Below, one piece after another: positions 1 to 12,024 of a DNA stretch of 64,000 nucleotides. Under the pieces are notes generated by a model, which saw nothing but the letters and a program-made list of their open reading frames with translations, ran no database searches and was not told where the DNA came from. Position 1 is the first letter of the stretch. Every line of letters begins with the position of its first letter. The DNA comes from Biomphalaria glabrata (Eukaryota > Mollusca > Gastropoda > Planorbidae). Made by a program: the position numbers and the translations under genes. The stretch spans positions 48,382,213-48,446,212 of the forward strand of contig NC_074716.1 of the NCBI RefSeq assembly GCF_947242115.1, written 5' to 3'.

Positions 1-159
1 GCGGATAAGTTTAAAAAAAAAACAACGATTTCTTAGATTTTGCTTGTTTCTTAAATATATAGACTACGTTCACTGTGGAATTTCTAGGAAAATCATTAGA
101 TCTGTTCAAAAAAAAAATCTTTGCTGGACTTCATGAAGAATTGTAACAAACACTTTTAA

Positions 160-1100
160 TATTAGTAATAATTATTATTATTATTATTATTATTATTATA
201 ACAACTGACCTCACAGATACCTTCAAGGCCCTTCACATTCCTAGAAACATTTTCATTGCCTGTCAGAGGGCGGTACTGCTGCAGACCTGCCACATCACCA
301 GAGAATGCCTCAATGGAAACTGATAAAGGGACTGTGAAACATTTTGTTTCCCTGGCAGAGAATGAATACTCGTTCGTTTCTAACATAATAGTAAATAAAA
401 ATAATAAAAAAGTAATAATGAAAAAAAAGAAATAATATTAATAATAATAGAAAAAATAACAGAAATATTAATAATAATAATAATAATAGAAAATAATAAT
501 AATAATAGAAAAGAAGTAATAATAATAATAATAACAATGAATGTTGTTTCTCTTTAACTAAACTCGACTCTGGCAGTGCCAGAGAATGAATACTCATTTG
601 TTTGTAACATTATAATAATAATAAAAGTAGTATTAAATAATAATAATAATAACAATTATAATAACACTAATAATATAAAAAAAATAATAAATAGAAATAG
701 TAATAATAATAGAAATTGGAGAAATAAAAAAAAATAATAATAAAATAATAATAATAATAATAGAAATAATAATAATAATAGAAATAATAATAATAATAGA
801 AATAATTATAATAATAATAGAAATAGTAGAAATCATAATAACAATAATATTAATAATAATAATAATAATAAAAATAACAAAATAATAATAATAATAATAA
901 TAGAAAATAATAATAATAATAGAACATAATAATAATAATAATAGAAAATAATAATAGAAAATAATAATAATAATAATAGAAAATAATAATAATATTAGAA
1001 CATAATAATAATAATAGAACTTAATAATAATAATTATTATTTTTGTTTTTATAGAAATAATAACAATAATAATAATAGAAATAATAATATTATTATTCAT
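160..1100. repeat. ATT/AAT microsatellite-like low-complexity tract
   Basis: Almost 1 kb of AAT/ATT triplets interrupted by GAA and AAC variants. Two islands of ordinary sequence, near 340-390 and 540-612, resemble each other (both contain CAGAGAATGAATACTC), so a unit of several hundred bases may have been duplicated inside the tract. Long reading frames here are runs of Ile, Leu and Tyr caused by the triplet repeat and are not genes. Confidence 0.9.
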
Positions 1101-3168
1101 GAAATGCAGGGTAAAATGTTATTTTCGGTTAGAGTTTTATTTCTTTAATATTATCATGGATTGGAAATACTAAAGAGAGATACGCCTCCGCCCTTCTAGA
1201 ATCTCCGACGCTGAGAATTCAATTTCAAATTTTTTAATGGAACTAGTCGGAGGTGGGGGGAGAAGTTTTGTCATCACTGATAAACTTGCTCCCGTCCTGC
1301 CCCGCCCTAGCTGGCGGGGCGCCTGATTGATGCTAGTCTACAATTTTGCCTGTGTCAGAGAGGGCGGATGCAGCGCCCGGGTGCAGTTATCACTGTATGG
1401 ACTTTGTCATTGTCTTAATCAAGACTTAAGGTAAACAGGGACAATTTGTTGACACCTTCTGGACATTTTTTTTGTTGACATTTTTTCGGACATTTTGAAC
1501 TAATAAGTTTTGGGTGAACAAGTTCTTCAACTCAAAACAAGGGAGACAAAACCTAACAGTAGAGGGTGGTAACAGATAGGTTGTGAAAATACGAAATTAA
1601 CAGCCAGAAGAAAGGTAGTCAAATGGGCGACAAAAATAATGATAAAAAGAATGAAAAGTGGAAGAGAAATAAAGAGTGAGAAATAGAGATAAAAAGAGTG
1701 AGAGAGATAACAAGAGGGAGAAAGAGGGAGTTGGGTCGACCTCTAGGAGACAGTTTTCTGCCCAAGGCGCCATGGAGGATCTAGATCTAGATCTAAGTTA
1801 GTAGGGAATAACTATTTCACCTGTACGGCATTGAGTCCTTGACACATCTTTTTCGGACACTGCAATTTAAAATGTATCTCTATAATTATAGTAACCTACT
1901 TTAGTGCAGCCTATTAATTGACCAAAGTCTGGCCAACATTTATTACTTTGACCAAGATCTGGATATCGATCACAATATCACGCTTTCAATTCCTGGTTGT
2001 ACTCACATTTTATCAGTCATTGCCATCTACCTAAAATACAATTACAAAATACGGGCGTAACTGGGGGATATTCTGCAGGTGTTGGAATTACGCAAATACA
2101 TACACAGAGGGAATAAACGAATTAGTCATAATTGTTTGCACCATAACGAAAACAAGAAAAAAAAGTATAGTTACTTCTATCCTTCACATTTCATATTAGT
2201 AGAATGGATACTACTATAATAAACTATACTCACTAAGTTCTTAGGTAGAAGATACTTGTATCAATTTTATGTCTCTAGTTGTTTCAATGGTTAAGTAGTA
2301 TGTCTTTGATATTAAGTTTACCTAAGGCCCAAGGATTCCTATTTTTTAAAAATTAAATAAAATTAGTTAAAAAAAAAAAAAGAAGGACTTGTAAAGTGAA
2401 TAAAAAAAATATTTGTAATAGTAATGTAATATCCAGGAACATTGTTGATTAGCCCAGCTTTAAGTGTTGGACATAAAAACATCATATCAATGAGACTTAA
2501 AGCTGATCTGTCAGCTGGTAAACCATCCATCAAAATCATCAACTATGAACAATTTTGGATCTTCGATCTCTGTAATGAAAATGAAAAACTGATCTTATTT
2601 GCACCACTCCGCATGAGTCTATCCTCTCCATGACTCCTTACGTTGAAAACATCACCTAAATCTCCGGACTGAAACCATTTACCCTGTGGTGGAGGGCCGA
2701 TGCTGAAAACCTATTCACAATTACCAACACTATATCAGTATATTTCAGAGCAACGACCCTTGATGCTTAGTGCTTACAAAAATTAAATGTGGACTGACAA
2801 GCTAATAAATATGAATGGTATTTAATTATAAATCTTTTTTTTTGTCATTATCTGCAACTGGTGACAACCCTATGGATAGTATGCCGACGAAGCCTGTGGC
2901 AAACAGACCACTTGGTGAGAACCATGAATCAGCAGACGATATGTATCGACTGGGCGTGATAATGAAAATGTTGTGTCAAACTACTCTATTGATGAGAGGA
3001 GAGATAACTCTTTTTAATTGGCAATGAGGTAAGGAGGCCAGTGGAGTAGGTCACTTTGCCATTTGCAAAGACGACACAATCACACCAATGTGACACCGAC
3101 ATCTGGAGACAGCTTGCCCCTCCACCCACAGTGTGGCCAGTTAAGTAACATGTTCTAGATTACAAGAT
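1101..3168. other. Intergenic stretch without a recognised gene
   Basis: No supported coding exon or RNA gene. It contains a purine-rich GAGA stretch near 1660-1730, a short AGATCTAGATCTA palindromic run near 1780, and A/T homopolymers. The two short open frames near 2442 and 2815 show no recognisable family motif. Confidence 0.6.
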
Positions 3169-3230
3169 CAGTGATCCCCAAACTACGGTCCGCGGGCCAT
3201 ATCTAGCATGTAAAGCTGTGCGATCTTGCC
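3169..3230 (+). mobile_element. hAT-type terminal sequence fragment
   Basis: Begins CAGTGATCCCCAAAC followed by a GGTCCGCGGGCC motif. This is the same style of end as the elements at 4478-5144 and 55446-55634. Only one end is seen, next to the 44-bp tandem array, so it is probably a truncated hAT-like non-autonomous element. Confidence 0.45.
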
Positions 3231-3309
3231 CATGTAGGTGTTTACCATCAGGCCACAGTGCATAAAGAAGTTGTTTCATTTGCAATCAGCAATTTTTCTG
3301 CCTTCAAGC

Positions 3310-4008
3310 GGCACATTGGTTCCAATAGACTGGAGGACCTTCTGTCTTAATGTGACACATTGGTTCCAATAGAGTGGAGGACCTTCTGCCTTGGTGCGGC
3401 AATTTTGTTCCATTAGCCTGGAGGACCTTCTGCCTTGGTGCGGCAATTTGGTTCCATTAGACTGGAGGACCTTCTGCCTTGGTGCGGCAATTTGGTTCCA
3501 TTAGACTGGAGGACCTTCTGCCTTGGTGCGGCAATTTGGTTCCATTAGACTGGAGGACCTTCTGCCTTGGTGCGGCAATTTGGTTCCATTAGACTGGAGG
3601 ACCTTCTGCCTTGGTGCGGCAATTTGGTTCCATTAGACTGGAGGACCTTCTGCCTTGGTGCGGCAATTTGGTTCCATTAAACTGGAGGACCTTCTGTCTT
3701 GGTGCAGCAATTTGGTTCCATTAGACTGGAGGACCTTTAGACTGGAGGACCTTCTGCCTTGGTGCGGCAATTTGGTTCCATTAGACTGGAGGACCTTCTG
3801 CCTTGGTGCGGCAATTTGGTTCCATTAGACTGGAGGACCTTCTGTCTTGGTGCGGCGATTTGGTTCCATTAGACTGGAGGACCTTCTGCCTTGGTGCGGC
3901 AATTTGGTTCCATTAGACTGGAGGACCTTCTGTCTTGGTGCAGCAATTTGGTTCCATTAGACTGGAGGACCTTCTGTCTTGGTGCAGCAATTTGTTTCAT
4001 TAGACTTT
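3310..4008. repeat. 44-bp minisatellite array, about 16 units
   Basis: Head-to-tail copies of a 44-bp unit that reads TGGAGGACCTTCTGCCTTGG, then TGCGGCAATTTGGTTCCATT, then AGAC. The central copies are nearly identical; the first ones (from about 3310) and the last are more diverged. One short irregular unit lies near 3735. Ordering and homogeneity fit unequal crossing-over or slippage. No coding role is seen. Confidence 0.92.
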
Positions 4009-4204
4009 TGGGGCCATAATAGAGATATAAAATGTATATTACTAAATGGATGTTTTCTGTTGGCGAGCTACCAATAATTTAGAAAAAAAATGAACGTAGA
4101 AAGAGTTTGGCATGGATAAAGATGTGTATATACTTTTTAAAACAAGTGTTTATATTGCTTTGTGTCTCTTATAACCAGTGTGTCTTGAGGGCAGAAGTTT
4201 TAAG

Positions 4205-4292
4205 TTGAATAACTGCTTGAAAGGATAGGCTCAAATTTGAGCCCACTGGTTGGCAGGCAAACGCTTTACCAATCAACCACTCAGCGACGCAC
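4205..4292 (-). mobile_element. tRNA-like SINE head fragment
   Basis: On the minus strand this has a tRNA-like box A region (…ACTCAGCG… on the plus strand is its complement) and a GGCTCAAATTTGAGCC stretch in place of box B. It resembles the head of the SINE family common later in the window but lacks its body. Too degraded to be a tRNA gene. Confidence 0.4.
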
Positions 4293-4477
4293 AGTTTTTT
4301 TTATACGTAAAATTAATATGCAATATTAAGCAGACACTCGGACCAAGTATTAGGTCCTCAGGTCGGCAAGTGATCAAGCAGGCCAATATATCATGACAGG
4401 ATGACAGCGTAAATGAACAGCCAACCAACTACACTTAACGATCTCTCACTAAAGTACATGTCAATAATACACAAACA

Positions 4478-5144
4478 CAGTGATGCCCAAACTCATGGCC
4501 CGCGAACCACACCCGTCTCAGCTATTTTTCTTCAGCTACATTTAGTCTTTTCTCAATTTTGACAGACGACTTCCAGACGACTTCCATGTCTGACATGCAT
4601 AAGTTGCTGCTGGGATGACGATTGTGTTAAGAAGGTGTATTTTTGTCTCAATTTTAGCGGTGATGTGGCGCCTGAAACATGAGTGAGACATTTCCCCTGC
4701 AGGTCGTTGACTTTTCGCCACAAGCTGCTGGTAGACAACTAAACCTCAGTTGGTGTATTATATTTGAACTTGTAAGAACTTCTAATAACTTGAATAACTT
4801 CTTTGTGAGCTAAACTAAATAGAACTTTTATTACAATAGAGACAAATTTAACTTGAGATGAAATTAAATAAATGTAGTAGACTTTAGTAATAAAAATAAT
4901 ATAAATTGGTATTTTGAACAAAATCTAACTCACTACAAAAACACGTCTTTTCTGTCTGGCATCCTGGAGTCGTCTCTCCTACCCAAGACAGACTACGACA
5001 AAGCCACTTATCTTACATTATTTACCCTGCATAGCCACCAACCAATCACTAACTTCGTCTCACGTCGCCATAGAAACACACACAAACACATTCCATAACA
5101 GAGATGAGCATGTCCCACAGGCTGGCAAAGTTTGGACACCACTG
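4478..5144. mobile_element. Non-autonomous hAT-like element, 667 bp
   Basis: The left end reads CAGTGATGCCCAAACT and the inverted right end reads CAGTGGTGTCCAAACT, an imperfect 16-bp terminal inverted repeat. Flanking 8-mers (CACAAACA and CACAACAA) are similar but not identical, as in an old 8-bp target duplication. The interior encodes nothing recognisable; open frames near 4553, 4739 and 5049 are non-coding noise. Confidence 0.5.
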
Positions 5145-5754
5145 CACAACAAACAAACATGAAGTCATTAAACCCACACCCTTGGTGTTACGGTTTATCA
5201 GACCATCTTCAAGCCAACTCGAGTTCCCCACTCATGCTGTCTGTATTTTTCTTCGATTTTACAAACGACGGCTGGTCTATAATGGACACGAAATGAGCTG
5301 ATAAGGAATGCGATGCTGTATCTGACTGTGGGGCGGAGGAATCATCAAAGGCTTGTGTTTACAGCTCCTGTTCCAGCGTTTTGAGTTTTGTGCACAGGGT
5401 TTTGGCAAGAATAATTACGTCTGCCTATAAATGTTTGGTTTCTTAATGAGGTAATTTTCTTTTATCTGGGCTTCATACAACATGATGACTGACTGAACGG
5501 GTGCGGGGAAAGGGGAGGGGTGGCGGTTATCCTGAGCGATCAGAATCACTTGCTAGGGGTTAGGGTGACATGACATGATTTCCTGGTTGTTGAACTTTTT
5601 TTCTTCTTTTTTTTTTGATGAGAGATTCTATAAAGTACTTTTAAGAGTGAATGAGTGTAGTCAAATATTGCTTTATGGCAGTGGCTTGGGTACGTTTAAC
5701 TAGGAATGGTATGTTAGAGAGAAGAATGAGAGAAGAGACAGAGAGAGAGAGAGA
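5145..5754. other. Intergenic stretch, nothing recognised
   Basis: No supported exon, RNA gene or clear repeat, apart from a T-rich run near 5600 and a GA-rich lead-in (5716-5754) to the satellite that follows. Confidence 0.5.
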
Positions 5755-6790
5755 AAGAGAAAGAGAAGCACGAGGGATGAATAAGGGAGAAGCACGAGAG
5801 ATGAATTAGAGAGAAACACGAGAGATAAATTAGAGAGAAGCACGGAGATGAATTAGAGAGAAACACGAGGTATGAATTAGAGAGAAACACGAGATATGAA
5901 TTAGAGAGAAGCACGAGAGATGAATTAGAGAGAAGCACGAGAGATGAATTAGAGACAAACACGAGAGATAAATTAGAGAGAAGCACGAGAGATGAATTAG
6001 AGAGAAACACGAGGTATGAATTAGAGAGAAACACGAGATATGAATTAGAGAGAAGCACGAGAGATGAATTAGAGAGAAGCACGAGAGATGAATTAGAGAG
6101 AAACACGAGAGATGAATTAGAGATAAGCACGAGAGATGAATTAGAGAGAAACACGAGAGATGAATTAGAGAGAAGCACGAGAGATGAATTAGAGAGAAGC
6201 ACGAGAGATGAATTAGAGAGAAACACGAGAAATGAATTAGAGAAGAGCACGAGAGATGAATTAGAGAGAAATACGAGAGATGAATTAGAGAGAAGCACGA
6301 GAGATGAATTAGAGAGAAGCACGAGGTATGAATCAGAGTGAAACACGAGAGATGAATTAGAGAGAAACACGAGAGATGAATCAGAGTGAAACACGAGAGA
6401 TGAATTAGAGAGAAGCACGAGAGATGAATTAGAAACAAACACGAGGTATGTATTAGAGAGAAGCACGAGAGATGAATTAGAGAGAAGCACGAGAGATGAA
6501 TTAGAGAGAAACACGAGAGATGAATTAGAGAGAAGCACGAGAGATGAATTAGAGAGAAACACGAGAGATGAATTAGAGAGAAACACGAGAGATGAATTAG
6601 AGAGAAGCACGAGAGATAAATTAGAGAGAAGCACGAGAGATGAATTAGAAAGAAACACGAGAGATGAATTAGAGAGAAGCACGAGAGATGAATTAGAGAG
6701 AAACACGAGAGATGAATTAGAGAGAAACACGAGAGATGAATTAGAGAGAAGCACGAGATATGAATTAGAGAGAAGCACGAGAGATGAAAC
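5755..6790. repeat. 24-bp satellite-like tandem array, about 43 units
   Basis: Over 1 kb of a 24-bp unit of the form AGAGAGAAGCACGAGAGATG AATT, with A/G alternation at a few positions (GAAACACG versus GAAGCACG). Because 24 is a multiple of three, two overlapping minus-strand frames stay open for more than 340 codons as 8-residue repeats (SNSSLVLL in one, SLIHLSCF in the other). That openness follows from the period and is not evidence for a gene. Confidence 0.95.
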
Positions 6791-7620
6791 AAAGAGAGAG
6801 ACTGAGAGCAGAGAGAGAAAGAAAAAGAATATCTGCAGAAATAAACAAATACAAAGATCAACTATACTTTTATACCAGATATGTACATAAATATAAATCG
6901 GATGTTTTTACTGAAACACGTTTAGGCATACAAATGTGGCATATAAAATGCAAGCCCTCTCTAAGAAAACAATATTCTGAAAGAAAGACAAAATTTCTCC
7001 GCAATAGATATACCACGATCCTTTTCTCTTTCACAGGCTCAGTGGATAACATGTAGGGACAATGTAACAAACGCTGGCTTAATTAGGGTTATGCAAAATG
7101 CTGGTAATTATTACTTACGTATTACTAAGACAATTACATATTTTTTGTCATTAGAATTAAAAGTACCGTAACTCCTTTCCAGAATGAATATGAATGGAGA
7201 GTCCTAACAAATCCTTTATTTGTCGACCTTGACCCTAGAACTAAACTCTTCCTCTTAATCTTCACCCAGACGTCGGCGGCGACGGCAACAAAAGATTAAT
7301 TTTTATCCACAAATGAATTTTTCCCGCGTAATGCTTAATGCTGCTGCCTGTTGAGTATTCTTTAATATTGCGTCCACAATAGTATCAAATTGTAAGTTTC
7401 TGTAATAACTAAAACTAGGCCTATATCTAAAATGTAACACATCGTAAAGTTAGGAATAACTGACTAGATACATTGTTTACATTCTTCATTCCCGCCATGC
7501 TTCGGAATAGTTGGCAGTTGAGGAAGTATAGGACGGAGCAGACGTCAAGGAGGGAGACATGTTGCATGCGTCTTTTTATGACTTTTATATTTTGACCAAT
7601 GAGAAGTTGCGGTGGTTTTA

Positions 7621-7653
<33 letters not shown>

Positions 7654-7734
7654 AAGTGACCACATTATTAATTTACAGACTTACAGACAAGTCCTTACAA
7701 TTAATAAAAATAAATTTGATAAATTTTCATTGGC
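6791..7734. other. Intergenic stretch with a (TG)n(GA)n microsatellite
   Basis: No exon is supported. A TG dinucleotide run followed by a GA run lies at about 7620-7656. The short frames at 6784-7056 and 6870-7070 have no family signature. Confidence 0.5.
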
Positions 7735-7840
7735 TGAGCTATTTTTGCTGAGCGGCTAAAGGCAGCACGGAAAACTTCGAACGAATAGCAGCTCTACTCA
7801 CAAGTCCACAAGAGAATAAAGAGATTGGACCAAAGCACTT
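7735..7840 (-). repeat. Interspersed repeat (family also at 13905-14165)
   Basis: On the minus strand it contains GTTTTCCGTGCTGCCTTTAG followed by a CGCTCAGCAAA-like run and ends near TTTGGTCCAATCTC. The same ordered motifs recur on the plus strand at 13960-14060. Class unknown. Confidence 0.5.
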
Positions 7841-7894
7841 AGATTGTGTTGAAGAAGAATGAGGAGCGCGCATTTATCAGTCCTGTTTATTGAG

Positions 7895-8090
7895 CCTTTC
7901 ATCATCATCATCATTTGTTCTTTGACTTTCGTCGTAACCGAATGGTGTAACCAAGTCCCTCCACTTTTCCAGTCAGCAGCTGTTCTTAGATGGATATCAA
8001 GAGAGGTAGGTCCAATTTTTTATGTTATCCAGCCAGCTTTTCTTTGGAGGACCCTCTCTTCGTGCTCCCTCCACTGTAAGATGTGAGAAC
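7895..8090 (+). repeat. Interspersed repeat (family also at 36425-36618)
   Basis: Shares ordered blocks with 36425-36618: a CACTTTTC-CAGTCAGCAG block, GGATATCAAGA, TATGTTATCCAGCCAG, and a CATGCTCCCTCCA-like end. Possibly the 3' part of a LINE; it has no open frame of its own. Confidence 0.55.
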
Positions 8091-8586
8091 CCCTGTTTCC
8101 CTTTACACCGCTTTATGTGTCTAACAGCAATGCTGTGAAGCAACACAAATCAGGCACACTAACCCCAAGAGCAATACTAGAAGATAGACAAATTCACAAA
8201 ATGCATATTTAAGAAAAAAAAAGTCTTTAACAATGTTCAAATGAAATATTTCTGCATGCAAACGTCTGATAGGCCAAACTCCGATCACAAACATAAGTTT
8301 CATCTATATGATTTAACATTTGTCACCCCTCCCTTACAAATGTATCGAAAATGTTCTTAGCTTTGATCTCACATATGCAATGCTATTTATCTATATGGAA
8401 AACAAATCGCAGTAGATTGAACTAAGTTGTTTATGAACTGTTTTTACAGACGTCTGGATCCAGCGTACACAGCATGAAAAATAATATCTGAGTAATGAAC
8501 ACTCAACAATGTGTGCGCGTTATGTTTTCAATCAACGCGACGAAAAACAAAAAAAATGTTTATGATGGTGTAAATACAATCTAAGA
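8091..8586. other. Intergenic stretch, nothing recognised
   Basis: AT-rich with no supported gene or repeat. Confidence 0.5.
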
Positions 8587-10085
8587 CAGTGTTTCTCAAA
8601 TTTTTACTAGTGGCAACTCCCTAGACGAAAGAACTTTCGTTTTCGCTCCTGTTAGCCAGCTGGGGTGGCGTTAGGTGGTGGTGTCTCCAACGCCGACAGG
8701 AGATTCTATAATCACCGTCACGTTAGAAAACCAGACCAGTTCTGATAAACTAGCACCTGATGCTCAGTGTTTTTGGAAGCCATTCCCGGCGTCTGTATAA
8801 GAACAATTACCATGAAAGCTCTTGACGTTGTCGGTTACGCTATAATGAAATATTACTAGTACCTACTGTTAAGCGCTTCCGCGGTGCTGAGTACTTGAAA
8901 TAGGAACAAACACCAATGGAGGTAACACCGAATTCAATGCTGGAACAGGAACACCAACGAAAGGCCAACAATCGATAAATGGAGTCGACGCTACAACAAA
9001 CACTTTTAATACTCAAGAAGGGAACCGTCGAATGTGACCTACTTCTAGCCGTCTATATAATGCTTCTTATTCCTACTGTGATAAGAGAAGCGTCTTGTTT
9101 CTAGCGTCTCCTAGAGTGTTCTTATTTTTTTTTTAAAGTTCTATCACGTCATCGTTGCTAAGTAAAAACTTTCCCCCTATTCCCGAAACAAATAACTAAT
9201 TCCTAATCGTGTCATAACACTACGTAAGACACTTTGTTTTTTAAAAGTTTCGAAATAATGACTTTTAAAAAAAAAAAGTTTAAGTCTATGTTGTTGCTAA
9301 CGCCTCTCGTGAAAACGGTATACATTCTAAAAGGTCTTTATTTGAATGTGAGGCGACGTCTTTTTCTGAGGGTTTTTTAATTTTTTAAATATTAGCAATG
9401 TCATTTTACTTTATAAATATTCAAACATTGATCTATACCTTGTTGATGTCTAAGAGCTGAGCCGAAGGCTCTTCGAGCTCTAAGTTTGAAAAAAAACCTG
9501 CTTGGACGCCAAACAGTAAAAAAAAACAAACCTGTGTGAACACACAGTTCTGTTTGGGAGAGACCCTAGACAATGCCTATGTAAGGCATTGCTGTTTACC
9601 GATGCGTTCGGCCCCCGACACGTGGACTAGAGACACGGCCGAGGGCCGGGACTGCACCGGGGACTTCTGCCATTTTCCTTCAATGTACCAAGCTAACTGT
9701 GCGGGATCCGCCATTTATGTAACGGTCCCTTTGAGGAACAGCGCATGGATTGGTGACGTGTTTGTGGGGACTTTGTTACAACCCCGCCCGTGCAAGGGGT
9801 GGACTCTCGTCTACCCGTGGGCATCCCCACGGGAGTCCTGTTTTGCTACCCATTTCGCCTAGCCACTTCCTCAAATGGCCGTTTCCACGCGGGCGCCACG
9901 ATGAGGCAGGGCAGCGTGCCCGCGTTGATCTATACCTACAATTAAAATAAAACTTTTTTTTCTGCTTCTTGAAGAATAAATCGACTGGCTTTTGCTAATC
10001 TCCCCCCCCCCGGGTCAGAACGTCACGCCCCCCCCCCCTCATGAGAGAGTGTCACGACCCCGCCCCCACAGTTTGAGAAATGCTG
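8587..10085. mobile_element. Putative hAT-type non-autonomous element, about 1.5 kb
   Basis: The left end starts CAGTGTTTCTCAAA and the inverted right end starts CAGCATTTCTCAAAC, typical of hAT termini. Flanking 8-mers ATCTAAGA and ATCTGCGC share five of eight bases, so the target duplication, if real, is old. Runs of C near 10000-10040 precede the right end. A separate GC-rich insert occupies 9441-9924. No transposase is encoded. Confidence 0.45.
9441..9924. mobile_element. GC-rich insert flanked by a 13-bp direct repeat
   Basis: A 484-bp block clearly richer in GC than its surroundings, bounded by two exact copies of TTGATCTATACCT (9428-9440 and 9925-9937). The repeat looks like a target-site duplication from retroposition. 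No poly-A lies at either edge. It contains a hairpin-prone AGAGCTGAGCCGAAGGCTCT near 9450 and a 108-codon open frame (9536-9862, plus strand, Cys- and Trp-rich) that matches no family I recognise. Could be a retroposon, part of an unknown LINE, or a retrocopied RNA. Confidence 0.5.
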
Positions 10086-11126
10086 ATCTGCGCCATTCTA
10101 CGGTGATTCTGAAAGCAGTTTGTTGGTATGAAAGAGTGTCTTTACTTCAATGTATTCTTCAAGGGCTTTAGGGCAGTGTCGCCTAACCCGGCCTAACCTA
10201 TTTTAGCCTAAGGGCCATATAAGCCTAACTCTCCAACACATGTGTCACGGACAGCATAGCTTAATTAAGAAAAATTTGGACCGATGCACTGTGTAAACAA
10301 GTCTTTCGTATATGCCACCAGAGGAAGTTAACTCTGGAAGTAGTTATTTGGTTATTTGTTGTTGTTTTTTTAGTTTTGAGATGTCGGCATATATATCTAA
10401 TATCTGTTATCTTTATGTTATTAGCTATGTCGGGCTAGTCGGGAATTTGAGCATCTTATCTAAGCGCCTCTACTGTACGAAATGAAGATCCTGACAAATA
10501 TTTTTTTGTTTTTATAATCTTGTAGCAATCATCGTAGATCTAGGTTTAAACACAAGTTTCATGGAATCAACACTATTTAATAATTTCTTGTAGTTCACTA
10601 ATTGTATCGAGTTCTCGTTGCATAAAGTAACTCGCTTAAAGAAACTTCATTTATAAACTTATATTGAGTAGCTAAGCTAAAACGAAAAAACGGAGATATT
10701 TTTTGCAAAGTCATCGCAATTCCTGGAACCGGAAGCGGTCCCTTCTTATCAGTGGGATACTTCGGAACTCTGACTACTGACGAAAAAAAGGCGATGTACT
10801 TTTACGTAGGGTCACAGTGTGTGGAGAAAAAAAAAGGGGGAGGGGGGAGATGAAGGGGAGATGATCCAAAATGATTTTAAAAAAAAAAAAAAAAACTTAA
10901 CCAAAATAAAAGATGTTTTTTCTCTCCCTCTCTATATATAATGTTAAATCCCATTAGCTTACGAAGACTTCAGTACGTCAATAAACTTAGGCCAAAATAC
11001 TTTGGTGATAATGTGAACACACAAGAGTGCATAGGACATGCAGACATGACATCGAGGCTACACTCCCTTCTCTCCTCCCTTCCCCAAACCATCACTTGGC
11101 TCATTACAAAATCAAAACTGATAGTT
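10086..11126. other. Intergenic stretch with a possible hAT-type end
   Basis: No gene is seen. CAGTGTCGCCTAACCCGGCC near 10173 followed by GGGCCATATAAG resembles the end of another hAT-like element but no partner end was found. Poly-A and GA-rich runs occur near 10830-10895. Confidence 0.45.
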
Positions 11127-11323
11127 CAGTGGTTCCCAAACCTTTTTCCTTTACGGAACTTCTCGCACATTCTGAGTATTTAACGAATACTTTGTTTATT
11201 TTTTTTAAAGAGAGGTTAATTCACGAGGTGGCCAACAAGTTGATTATTCCAGTAGCTCGTTGACCACATATCAAGGCCTCGCGGAACACTAGGGTTCCGC
11301 AGAACATAGTTTGAGAAACACTG
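11127..11323. mobile_element. hAT-type MITE, 197 bp
   Basis: Starts CAGTGGTTCCCAAAC and ends GTTTGAGAAACACTG, giving inverted ends. The interior (ACGGAACTTCTCGCACATTC… CACTAGGGTTCCG) is shared with the copy at 45439-45623, which defines a family. No clean target duplication is visible. Confidence 0.65.
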
Positions 11324-11584
11324 TCAGATATATGAACGCAATTCTACAAACATTCAATGAGACTCTAAGGGGGAAGAAACACACGAGAAAAAAATATCAC
11401 TAAATAAATAAATCTAATTCATGATTTCAATTGGAATATCTATTTGTATTACGATTGCTTTTATTGGGTTTCAAGCACTTAGTGGATGGTAAACAAAGCC
11501 TGGGTGCCAAAATCGGCCTTGGCAATACTTATTATCGGCCCACCTCCTGCATATCTTATGATAGGTATAGATTCGAGTCAGGGT

Positions 11585-12024
11585 TAAATAATAATAATAA
11601 TAATAATAATCTTTATTGTCCGTATGGAAATTCGTCTTACAATTTGTCCATTACACCAAACAAAAAACATTATAACTATAAGAAACCAAAGTGTACATTC
11701 ACACCAGACTCACTCATAATTTACATGTGACAAAGTTTATACCAGATTGTTCTTATTTAATGATTTGATTGCCAGGGAAACAAAAGAGTGTTTATGTCTG
11801 TTTGTCTTTGCCATCGGTGTCTTGTATCTCTTTTGTGATGGTAAAATCACAAAATCCTGACACAAAGGGTGATTCTTTATTTCGAGGATCTTGTTAGCTT
11901 TTTTATAGATGTTTGTCTCAAACAACTGCTCAAATGGGGTTTGTTTTTTGCCAATGATTTTACCAGCAGCGTTTAGGATTCTATGAAATTGTGGAGAATT
12001 TGAATATGTAACATCCCCTTCCAA
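11585..12024 (-). mobile_element. LINE 3' end (CR1/L2-like), 5' truncated
   Basis: The minus-strand frame 11737-12024 encodes the C-terminal end of a LINE reverse transcriptase: FHRILNAAGKIIG, then PFEQLFE, HPLCQDFVILPSQKRYK and a TNRHKHSFVSLAI motif. The last matches the conserved RTARYRNSFVP-type C-terminus of CR1/L2-clade elements. The 3' UTR follows and ends in an ATT/AAT microsatellite tail at 11587-11612. A second copy lies at 35945-36330. Confidence 0.75.

Noticed and set aside
633-1100. A 155-codon frame of Ile, Tyr and Leu
   Set aside because: Direct translation of ATT/TAT microsatellite; no real coding signal.
3310-4008. CRISPR-like look of regularly spaced repeats
   Set aside because: The repeats abut without unique spacers, and the window is animal nuclear DNA; it is a minisatellite.
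5714-6861. Two overlapping open frames of 354 and 343 codons on the minus strand
   Set aside because: They are produced by the 24-bp tandem unit, whose length is a multiple of three; both registers are open, the peptide is an 8-residue repeat, and no splice or start context supports a gene.
9536-9862. 108-codon frame as a host gene
   Set aside because: It lies inside a repeat-flanked insert, has no splice signals or recognised family, and is open in a GC-rich block where stops are rarer; kept only as a lead.
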